Below are positions 1-6,194 of a stretch of 7,002 nt of DNA, in pieces. The stretch's first letter is position 1. Each line of letters starts with the position of its first letter. The notes under the pieces were generated by a model. It ran no database searches. It was given only the letters and a program-made list of their open reading frames with translations, and was not told the DNA's origin. The stretch covers positions 1 to 7,002 of the forward strand of contig JBCCLI010000353.1 in assembly GCA_039026975.1 (NCBI GenBank). The letters run 5' to 3'. Both the position numbers and the translations under genes were made by a program. Source of the stretch: JBCBKZ01 sp039026975 (GTDB lineage: Bacteria; Bacteroidota; Bacteroidia; J057).

Positions 1-2760
1 CATAGATTCATTCTCACTACTCCAGAGGGTACACGCTATATTTTTGGGACGCTAGAAGAAGAACCACCTGCTTCTAATAGTGGCATAGAGGTCTCAACCT
101 ATACCGGAATCCAGAGCCATGCGGTAGTGCCTACTTCCTGGTACCTGAGAAGAATAGAAAGCGTAGACAGAAGACATAGCATAACCCTGGAATATCAGGA
201 GGAAAGATATACCTATCTCAGTCCAGGGTCTTGCTCCATCACTTACTCAAGCGCAGGTAATGATCATAACACCGGTGGTTCTCGCTGTGGGCCTATTCCC
301 TACGGCCAAGAAAATACGGGCGTATCCGAAACCCTTATGAATAGCAAAAGGCTGAGTAAGATTACCCATAGCTCCGGCATCTTCACAGTACATTTTCTGG
401 CCCGAAATGATAGGGAAGATATAAGCCGTTCCCTTAGGCCTACCGCCAAACGGCTAGATCTCATTGAGATAGTCCCTACGAATGATCCCTGCACAAAGCG
501 ATTTGTCTTCAACTATGATTATTTCCTGGCTAAGGGTAGTGGGGCGCCTGAGAATAGTAATAAACCTGAATACAAACGCTTACGTCTCAATAGCCTTCAA
601 GAAAGTAGTTGTGATGTGAGTATTCCGCCTTATGTATTTTCCTACCATCCTGGAAATCTACCACACAGAATTTCTAAGGCGATAGACCACTGGGGATTTT
701 TTAATGGGGCATATGGTAATGAGGGTACGCTGAATGTTCCTGCTACAGCTATTCCCAGTCATTATGGAACATACTTTTCTCCTAATCTAGGAAATGTCAA
801 TAGGGAATCTCATGAGGCTAGTATGAAAATAGGCACCCTAAAGACCATCACCTACCCTATGGGAGGCAGCACAACATTTCAGTTTGAAGCTAATAGGGTT
901 CGTTCTTATGAGAATCAAACCACTAATGCTCCTATATTCTCGCTTTCAAACTGTAATGAACCTTCCGCTTCCTGCTGTGAGAATGCAGGATTTAAACAGG
1001 AAGGCACCTTCACCTTTACTGAAGAACAGTTAGAAGAGGCTACCTATTCCTTAAGTATATTGAACCTTACAGACCAGCCTCCTCTTCCCTATAATCCTTT
1101 TGCCTTCTGTCAGGTAAGTCAAACTACACCTGTGGAAGCCTCCCTTTTGATATTTGACGCAGCAGGAAATGGCATAGGGACTACCTCACTTAATATAGAA
1201 GCCCAACAAACTAGTGGGTCTAAACCTAAACTAGGAGAGCCATTTATTCCACTTGCAGACCTGGAGCCCATAGGCGGTTTTCAGGCAGGTGTTCCCTACA
1301 CCTTTGTTATATATGCGAGCGGTGGGAAAGCCTCTTTCAATATTTTTGCTACCTCATCTCAACTAGTGCCGACAGAAAGAATAGTAGGTGGGTTAAGAAT
1401 CAAGGAGATTACCAAATATGACGGGCTGTCCCATGATCATGATATTAGGCGAACATTTTTATACACGGCTCATTCAAATAGTACAGAATCTAGTGGAAGG
1501 CTATACTATGAACCTTCTTATTATGGATTTCATTATGATGTGTTTGGTAGTGCCAGAGCTACGTTAATACAGTCTTCTCCCGTAACACCCATGGGAAACT
1601 TCCAGGGAAACCATATCGGGTATAGACGAGTGGTAGAAGGTATGGAGGGAAATGGATATACGGAGCACCTGTTTACCATAGAGCCCAATATCAAAACCTT
1701 AACGGATAGCTATCCTTATAGTCCACAGGAATTTTTAGCCAAGGATGGAAAGCCTTATATGGTAAAGACCTATAAGCAAGGAAGTGGGGAAGCTCTTCAG
1801 ACTATCCGCTATGAATCCCAATCAGACCTATATACCTATATCCCTGGCAATATGTACAAGGCCTATCAGACCGTGGTCTCCCAAGCAGGCGGCGGAAGTA
1901 ATACATATTATTCCTTTAAGCCCTATAAAATTAGGACGGCTCCTTATAGAATCAGAAAAGAAACCAGAATCCTGGACCAAGTAACTGCTAGCACATCCTA
2001 TGAGTATGACGCCCAAAAGCGACACCTATTCCCTACTAAAACTATTACCACCAATAGTGATGGGAGAATCATGGAAGAAAGGGTTAAGTATCCAGCTGAG
2101 TATGTACACTCCCTGGCATTTGGAGAAGGTTCTCAGGTACGTATTCAAGATCTGTTGGACCTGCATATGATAGGAGTTCCTGTAGAAACCCAACAGTGGG
2201 AAGGTAGGGAGGGCAGCATGCGAATGACAGGCGGCCAAATCCAGGTATATGATAATTTCTCACAAAATGGATTTCCTCTGCTAAAGCCTACTAAGATTTT
2301 TCTCTTTGAAGGTGCCGCCCTGGCAGAGGAAATCAATAATGAAAAAGACCTGACAACGCATCAGTATACCAGCCTACAGCCTAAGGAAATTTCAGCTAAT
2401 TACCAGGAACGGGCCTCTTTCCACTATGAATCTACCCTAGGGAATTTGGTAGAACAATCGCTTACCCTGGGTACCCCCATCGCTTACAAGTGGAATCAGG
2501 CTGGTACCAGGATATTGGCAGAAGTAGTTGGGAAGAGGTACCCACAGATCCGCTACCTCCCCCTTTCCTCCCTGAGATCTCTCAAGGGAACTATGGTAAC
2601 CACCTATCAATTTGATCCTAAGCTTAGGTTGATGTCTTCTACGGGGCCAGATGGAATTACCCTCAGGTACCAATATGATGGACTGGACAGGCTCATCTAC
2701 AGCAAAGACGGAAACAATAATTTGCTTCAACAGATCAGATATAATTACTCCTCATTGTAG
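1..2760 (+). CDS. RHS/YD-repeat family surface protein, 3' part (5' end outside window)
   Basis: The frame is open from the first base with no stop until TAG at 2758-2760, giving at least 919 residues. The GTG at 127 is internal, because recognisable family sequence (TPEGTRYIFG, then TSWYLRRI) runs across it. This is the Bacteroidota type of RHS-related protein: a long beta-rich region with PMGGSTTFQFEANRV near window residue 290, then a Cys-rich insert (NCNEPSASCCENAG) leading into a jelly-roll-like stretch, then TSYEYDAQKRHLFPTKTITT, and YD repeats at the very end (YQFDPKLRLMSSTGPDG, YQYDGLDRLIYSKDGNNN). Such proteins are normally exported and form a shell or filament at the cell surface; no signal peptide can be judged here because the N-terminus is missing. 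The protein stops right after the last YD repeat, with no RHS core-end motif and no toxin domain. A passive surface role or a partner role for a separate RHS toxin is possible. Family assignment is firm; function is inferred. Confidence 0.88.
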   Translation, partial: HRFILTTPEGTRYIFGTLEEEPPASNSGIEVSTYTGIQSHAVVPTSWYLRRIESVDRRHSITLEYQEERYTYLSPGSCSITYSSAGNDHNTGGSRCGPIPYGQENTGVSETLMNSKRLSKITHSSGIFTVHFLARNDREDISRSLRPTAKRLDLIEIVPTNDPCTKRFVFNYDYFLAKGSGAPENSNKPEYKRLRLNSLQESSCDVSIPPYVFSYHPGNLPHRISKAIDHWGFFNGAYGNEGTLNVPATAIPSHYGTYFSPNLGNVNRESHEASMKIGTLKTITYPMGGSTTFQFEANRVRSYENQTTNAPIFSLSNCNEPSASCCENAGFKQEGTFTFTEEQLEEATYSLSILNLTDQPPLPYNPFAFCQVSQTTPVEASLLIFDAAGNGIGTTSLNIEAQQTSGSKPKLGEPFIPLADLEPIGGFQAGVPYTFVIYASGGKASFNIFATSSQLVPTERIVGGLRIKEITKYDGLSHDHDIRRTFLYTAHSNSTESSGRLYYEPSYYGFHYDVFGSARATLIQSSPVTPMGNFQGNHIGYRRVVEGMEGNGYTEHLFTIEPNIKTLTDSYPYSPQEFLAKDGKPYMVKTYKQGSGEALQTIRYESQSDLYTYIPGNMYKAYQTVVSQAGGGSNTYYSFKPYKIRTAPYRIRKETRILDQVTASTSYEYDAQKRHLFPTKTITTNSDGRIMEERVKYPAEYVHSLAFGEGSQVRIQDLLDLHMIGVPVETQQWEGREGSMRMTGGQIQVYDNFSQNGFPLLKPTKIFLFEGAALAEEINNEKDLTTHQYTSLQPKEISANYQERASFHYESTLGNLVEQSLTLGTPIAYKWNQAGTRILAEVVGKRYPQIRYLPLSSLRSLKGTMVTTYQFDPKLRLMSSTGPDGITLRYQYDGLDRLIYSKDGNNNLLQQIRYNYSSL

Positions 2761-2771
2761 GGTGCATATCT

Positions 2772-2825
2772 CCAAGCGTCATCTCAGAGATTGGGATGGC
2801 GCTGGTTTTTTGGATGACGCTGGTT
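2772..2825. repeat. Intergenic palindrome with overlapping direct repeat
   Basis: Just downstream of the RHS gene, AGCGTCATC (2775-2783) is matched perfectly by its reverse complement GATGACGCT (2813-2821), with 29 bases between. Two further C-G pairs can form outside the arms if one A is bulged. The right arm is also part of a near-perfect direct repeat: GGATGGCGCTGGTT (2794-2807) and GGATGACGCTGGTT (2812-2825) differ at one base. The combination looks like a REP/MITE-type intergenic repeat, or a bidirectional structure at the 3' end of the convergent transcripts. There is no proper T-tract for a classical terminator, and no copy elsewhere in this window, so its repeat status in the genome is inference. 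Confidence 0.5.
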
Positions 2826-2844
2826 AGTGAGGAAAGAAGGAACC

Positions 2845-2862
2845 AGCTCCTTTACTGGAGCT
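2845..2862. other. Small hairpin between convergent genes
   Basis: AGCTCC (2845-2850) and GGAGCT (2857-2862) form a perfect 6-bp stem with a 6-base loop (TTTACT). It sits between the ends of the RHS gene and the oppositely oriented S1-domain gene and could mark the 3' end of either transcript. No U-run follows on either strand, so it is not a typical rho-independent terminator. The rest of 2863-2932 is relatively GC-rich and shows nothing I recognise. Confidence 0.3.
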
Positions 2863-2932
2863 TCTGAGGGTCTTGCTGGAACAGCTCACGGTCTTCCGCT
2901 GTCTAGGCATTCGACTGCGGGCAGAACAAGTA

Positions 2933-3496
2933 TTAGCATAAACTACCCCCAATATGGGACTTTTTCAAACTCATATTTACCTTACAATCTCGAAGTACTA
3001 AAACTACTCCTTCTACCTTTTGACCTATTGGAGGAAAACCAGATCTTCCGATAAATTCCTCATCAGAAATGTTAATTATATCTACATATCCTGGTATCTT
3101 GCCTTCGCCGATGTCAAGAAATATACCAAAGTTTTCATGTCTAATAACTTTTCCCTTAACAAGTTGTCCTACCTTATACTCTCGCATTACTTTCCTCCAT
3201 AAATTTTGTATTTCGTCAGAACTCATTCTTCCCTTTTCATCCTCTTCACTCTTTGGCTTTTGATAACAATCTAGGTCATAATGATATAAACTTGTATCAA
3301 ATTCAATATTTAGAATTTTCTTTAACTGTCTAATCTCTTTTTCCGTGATATCAAATGGATTATACATAAGGGGATCAGAAGAAGGCGGCTTGAATATTTT
3401 TTTCAATAGCTCAAAGTCTATATGATCTATATTTATCTCTTCAACCAACCGTTCTGTTCTGAGATCAAACACACTAATTAATCTTGTAACTTCCAC
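2933..3496 (-). CDS. DUF7683-like domain fused to an S1 RNA-binding domain; possible immunity-type protein
   Basis: A soluble 187-residue protein with two parts. Residues about 5-79 resemble DUF7683, as I recall that family: LISVFDLRTERLVEEI at the start, a DPLMYNPFDI segment, and an aromatic end (YHYDLDCYQ) like the YDYFLEC ending of the family. A charged linker (PKSEEDEKGR) follows. Residues about 105-178 are a complete S1 (OB-fold) domain: YKVGQLVKGKVIRHENFGIFLDIG, a PGYVDI stretch, PPIGQKVEGVVLVL, and an MSLKKS end. S1 domains bind single-stranded RNA. Proteins of both domain types occur beside polymorphic-toxin genes, so an immunity role is plausible here next to the RHS gene, but this is inference. 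The start is a GTG (3494-3496) without a Shine-Dalgarno sequence; an in-frame TAA lies only seven codons upstream and no ATG lies between, so the N-terminus may be slightly eroded. It is transcribed towards the RHS gene, ending 172 bases from it. Confidence 0.75.
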   Translation of the reverse strand: MEVTRLISVFDLRTERLVEEINIDHIDFELLKKIFKPPSSDPLMYNPFDITEKEIRQLKKILNIEFDTSLYHYDLDCYQKPKSEEDEKGRMSSDEIQNLWRKVMREYKVGQLVKGKVIRHENFGIFLDIGEGKIPGYVDIINISDEEFIGRSGFPPIGQKVEGVVLVLRDCKVNMSLKKSHIGGSLC

Positions 3497-3602
3497 TAGC
3501 TTTAGGAAATGGTGTTAAACTAAACATCAATATTTCTATATAGGACGGAATCCACTTCGTCTGAGGTCGCATCTATCCATCGAAAAGACACTTCCCGATT
3601 TA
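3497..3602. other. Short spacer with possible gene remnant
   Basis: The 106 bases between the permease stop and the S1-domain gene hold no complete gene. On the - strand, in the frame +1 to the permease, a short open stretch ending at TAG 3520-3522 reads REVSFRWIDATSDEVDSVLY, which resembles one strand pair of a fibronectin type III domain. It has no start and may be a relic of a lost gene, or chance. No terminator is evident after the permease. Confidence 0.25.
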
Positions 3603-4853
3603 TTAAACGTACTTTCTCTCCAACAACATATATATGCCCCCCGCTATCAAAAAGGAGTCAATGAAATAAGCCTGTGTCAGTTGAAAATAGTCCAGGTAAA
3701 TAAGGAGCGCAATAGCTGAACTTATGGCCCAGGCAATCAAGCCATTCTTTCCCCATACAGGTATATGGTCAAGCTCATAGCGTTGTTTCTTAATCAGAAA
3801 GAAGTCAATGATGTAAATCGCGGAAACGGATGGCGTAAATACCCCTAACACAGTGAGAAAGTCAAACAGATAAGCAGAAAAGCCAAAAAGAGCCAAAATG
3901 GTCCCACATATGCTGGTGGCTATACAGATAATTCTGAATCCTTGTCCTGAAAACATGGTAGAAAAGGTGAGAGAAATGGAGTACAGGTTGGTAGCATTGG
4001 TAAACCAGGTGGTAGCAAAAAGGAGCACAAAGGCAGGTATAATGAGATCTACCGACTTCATGATTTGAATGATATCCACTTCCCCTGTTTGGATAGCTGT
4101 CAAGGCACTAATGATTAATACCAAGGGAAACCCTATGGTCACCCCCAATACGGCTACCAAACTTTGTTTATCATTATAGATAAAGCGGGAGAAATCTGCC
4201 ATCAGCACAGGCAAGAGAATGGAAGAACCTACCAGGGTAGCGGTTGCATCAAATAAACTCATCTTATCTTCGGAGGGCAAATAGGAAATAATAGGAACAG
4301 ATTCACGCTCCATCCCGAGGCATTTGTAAAGGACGTATATGAGAAATAACAAGAGAATGGGAACAGTAATATTGGCTAATTTCTCTATGCTGCGAATTCC
4401 ATAGATGGTGGTAACAGTGATAAAGAGGCTGGTAATGATAATGATGATCCATAAGGGAATCTGAATGCTAAGCGTTGCAAGGGAGGTATCTTGTATGGCT
4501 TGTGCCAGTAATTCCAGGGCCACAGAAAACCAGCCCAGCAGGCTGATTCCGATCATAAAATTGATGAGGTGTGCCCCCTTTTTCCCAAAGGGAAATCGCA
4601 GAATCATATAAGTAGATAGCCTACTCCTGTTCCCAATGAGGGTGGTAGCCATACAAAAGGCTGTCAATATCACGGTTGATAGGCCAAAAGCCCACATCGC
4701 ATCTTGGAATCCTGCCTGTAGCGCTATCTCTGCTCCCAAATACAAGATGGGTAAACTCACCCCGGTACCTGCTATGATGACTGCAACAGCCCACCCACTG
4801 GTGAAGTCTTTTTCTTCCACCTTGCTGGTGGTGTATTGATTATGGTCAGACAT
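3603..4853 (-). CDS. NCS1-family permease (cytosine/purine/heterocycle transporter, CodB-like)
   Basis: A 416-residue inner-membrane protein with about 12 hydrophobic segments (near residues 20-42, 53-73, 97-120, 134-152, 162-179, 203-218, 231-252, 271-292, 308-328, 330-350, 371-388, 396-410), the usual length and topology of NCS1 symporters. Family signatures are clear: GWAVAVIIAGTGVSLP in TM1, RFPFGKKG before TM3 and LLGWFSVALE in it, ADFSRFIYNDKQS (219-231, like ADYSRYVKN of the family), TTWFTNATNLYS (281-292), and the TPSVSAIYIIDFFL stretch (340-353) before TM11. NCS1 proteins import cytosine, purines, hydantoins, allantoin or vitamins with H+ or Na+; the substrate cannot be read from sequence. 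The ATG at 4851-4853 follows a purine-rich AAAAGAAAAGAG. The nearest gene upstream on the same strand is a NicX-like enzyme, which suggests a ring nitrogen compound as substrate, but a terminator-like element separates them. Confidence 0.9.
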   Translation of the reverse strand: MSDHNQYTTSKVEEKDFTSGWAVAVIIAGTGVSLPILYLGAEIALQAGFQDAMWAFGLSTVILTAFCMATTLIGNRSRLSTYMILRFPFGKKGAHLINFMIGISLLGWFSVALELLAQAIQDTSLATLSIQIPLWIIIIITSLFITVTTIYGIRSIEKLANITVPILLLFLIYVLYKCLGMERESVPIISYLPSEDKMSLFDATATLVGSSILLPVLMADFSRFIYNDKQSLVAVLGVTIGFPLVLIISALTAIQTGEVDIIQIMKSVDLIIPAFVLLFATTWFTNATNLYSISLTFSTMFSGQGFRIICIATSICGTILALFGFSAYLFDFLTVLGVFTPSVSAIYIIDFFLIKKQRYELDHIPVWGKNGLIAWAISSAIALLIYLDYFQLTQAYFIDSFLIAGGIYMLLERKYV

Positions 4854-4865
4854 CTCTTTTCTTTT

Positions 4866-4940
4866 CTATTTAATATTGGGCAGGCCGTCCCGCCACCAAT
4901 CGTGGGCTACATGGCAGAATGCATTGGAGGGATAAAGCAT
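4866..4940 (-). CDS. Possible 24-residue leader peptide ahead of the permease
   Basis: A small ORF, beginning MLYPSNAFCHVAHDWWRDGL, starts at ATG 4938-4940 and ends with TAG 4866-4868, only 12 bases before the permease start codon. It has the best Shine-Dalgarno sequence in the window: AAGGAGG placed four bases before its ATG, whereas the large genes show weak sites or none. The position suggests a translated leader or translational coupling for the permease. The same frame is open upstream to an ATG at 5046-5048, which would give 60 residues. I recognise no family, and the ORF is short enough to be chance. Confidence 0.3.
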   Translation of the reverse strand: MLYPSNAFCHVAHDWWRDGLPNIK

Positions 4941-4959
4941 TTTTCCTCCTTTTTGGGAT

Positions 4960-5001
4960 GACTGCCAAGAAGGAGTCCACAGGATTGATAGGGACTGCCA
5001 A
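4960..5001. repeat. Short direct repeat in permease leader region
   Basis: GACTGCCAA occurs at 4960-4968 and again at 4993-5001, 33 bases (about three helix turns) apart, in the untranslated region upstream of the permease. The spacing would suit two copies of a regulator site on one DNA face. It could equally be chance; no regulator gene is in view. Confidence 0.25.
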
Positions 5002-5031
5002 CTGAAAGCGAGGAAGAACTGATTAGCTACT

Positions 5032-5056
5032 ATGAAATTCATGAACACCTAATTTC
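5032..5056. promoter_or_regulatory. Overlapping palindromes upstream of the permease
   Basis: ATGAAATTCAT (5032-5042) is an 11-base palindrome around a central A, and GAAATT (5034-5039) pairs with AATTTC (5051-5056) across an 11-base gap. The element lies just after the enzyme gene's terminator-like structure and about 180 bases before the permease start, where a promoter/operator would be expected. No convincing Bacteroidota -7 box was found, so the role is uncertain. Confidence 0.2.
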
Positions 5057-5086
5057 AAAAAAAATAATTATGACAATAATTTGTCA
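5057..5086 (-). terminator. Weak rho-independent terminator after the NicX-like gene
   Basis: On the - strand TGACAA and TTGTCA (arms 5081-5086 and 5071-5076) form a 6-bp stem with a four-base loop, overlapping the last codons of the enzyme gene. About six bases later comes a run of eight T (complement of 5057-5064). The stem is AT-rich and short, so termination may be partial, with read-through into the permease possible. Confidence 0.45.
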
Positions 5087-6111
5087 GCCAGGGGAACTAA
5101 TGCAGGATGAATCACCTCTCCCTCCCTGATGATCTCCACCCCATCCAGCAAAATACTGACCTTGCCCACTACCCCATCAAAGTGGGACTTGGCCTCCTGC
5201 CCATCTGGTGGCATATCCATGGGACTGGTATGTCCAAAGCCAAAGTCTACCCCTCCCCAGATGCGCTCATCCTCCACTATATTCCCCGTCAATTCCCTCA
5301 CACCCGGATTTAAGCCGATCATATTGTGAGAAATCTTGTACATATTTGGATCTTCAAAAGCGGCCAGGTATGTACTGAACTTTTCTGCTTCGGCATTTCC
5401 ACATACTTCTATAATTACTCCCTCTTTCATAAGAAATTCCACCTGATTCTCCCCTTCCAGCTCAGCTTCCATGAGCACATCAAACACAATTCGGCCGTTC
5501 ATACTGCCCTGCTTAGGGACTATGTTTACATAACCAGGTGCCGTCCCAAAAATGGGCTGAGAATAGTCTCCATCGTCTATGTCAAAGGCATAATCAGGAT
5601 GAGTTTCATACCATACGTCCGTCCCGTTAGAGCTGGTAATATGAATCTTCTTAGCCTGCATCACCATACTCTTCACTTTTTCCAGTAGCTCCTTTAAGGT
5701 AGAAATATCAAACCCCGTAAAGGTTCTGACAAGAGAATCTATCTCCGTATCTCCTATCACCAAATAGCGTAGCTTTTTATTCTCCTTAAAAGCGTGTTCC
5801 CATATATCCGAATATAGCATGACTATTCCCCCATACTCTATCCACACATCTACTTCCGTCATGGTAGCCTTTAATGCCTCCACGGGCCATACTTCCAAGC
5901 CCGCATTTCCATCATACTCCGCCTTAGGAACATAGATGACCAAGGGCTTCCCCCCTGCTTCCTCTACCGCCCGTGCTGTAGCAAAGACAATGTCGTGAAA
6001 AGCACCTGCATCTGCCGTAATGGCTACTACCTCTCCAGGCTGAACTTGGAAAAGATTCTGAATGAGGTGATGGGAGAAGTGGGAGACTTTGGAGGAGAAG
6101 GTATCAAGCAT
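5068..6111 (-). CDS. NicX/M29-like metalloenzyme (2,5-dihydroxypyridine dioxygenase or aminopeptidase-like)
   Basis: A soluble 347-residue protein of the superfamily usually annotated 'leucyl aminopeptidase, M29' (COG2309), which also includes NicX, the iron enzyme that opens the ring of 2,5-dihydroxypyridine in nicotinate breakdown. Length matches NicX (about 350) rather than the roughly 410-residue true M29 aminopeptidases. The stretch DPNMYKISHNMIGLNPGVR matches the NicX segment with ligand His265 (here His262), and SHFDGVV supplies His310 and Asp312 in place of NicX His318 and Asp320; all three Fe ligands are therefore present. Other landmarks are the N-terminal PGEVVAITAD, the central IHITSSNGTDVWYE and the acidic EDERIWGGVDFGFGHTSP, which is less NicX-like. 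Position 100 is Tyr where NicX appears to have His105, so a different substrate is likely. ATG 6109-6111 has no Shine-Dalgarno, which is ordinary in Bacteroidota. It lies 83 bases downstream of the adaptor gene and upstream of the permease, all on one strand. Substrate is unknown. Confidence 0.8.
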   Translation of the reverse strand: MLDTFSSKVSHFSHHLIQNLFQVQPGEVVAITADAGAFHDIVFATARAVEEAGGKPLVIYVPKAEYDGNAGLEVWPVEALKATMTEVDVWIEYGGIVMLYSDIWEHAFKENKKLRYLVIGDTEIDSLVRTFTGFDISTLKELLEKVKSMVMQAKKIHITSSNGTDVWYETHPDYAFDIDDGDYSQPIFGTAPGYVNIVPKQGSMNGRIVFDVLMEAELEGENQVEFLMKEGVIIEVCGNAEAEKFSTYLAAFEDPNMYKISHNMIGLNPGVRELTGNIVEDERIWGGVDFGFGHTSPMDMPPDGQEAKSHFDGVVGKVSILLDGVEIIREGEVIHPALVPLADKLLS

Positions 6112-6194
6112 TGATTTAGGAAGGCTTAAGGTCTGAAGATAGCACTTACTGAACTACGATCGAAATATCCTCACCTAAATATCAATTACGCTCA

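Noticed and set aside
2437..2730. 97-codon - strand ORF
   Set aside because: Antisense to the YD-repeat end of the RHS gene, whose frame is clearly the coding one.
2775..2821. Rho-independent terminator for the RHS gene
   Set aside because: The arms are 29 bases apart and no T-run follows the right arm, so it was listed as a repeat instead.
2827..3054. 75-codon + strand ORF in the spacer (begins as RKEGTSSFTGASEGL)
   Set aside because: It starts in the repeat-like spacer without a ribosome site and runs antisense into the well-supported S1 domain; no family recognised.
5326..5688. 120-codon + strand ORF
   Set aside because: It is entirely antisense to the NicX-like gene and shows no protein-like motifs; it is a shadow of that gene.
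6112..6194. Promoter for the NicX-like gene in the 83-base gap
   Set aside because: Only a poor match (TATCTTCA) to the Bacteroidota -7 box and no convincing upstream element at the right distance.
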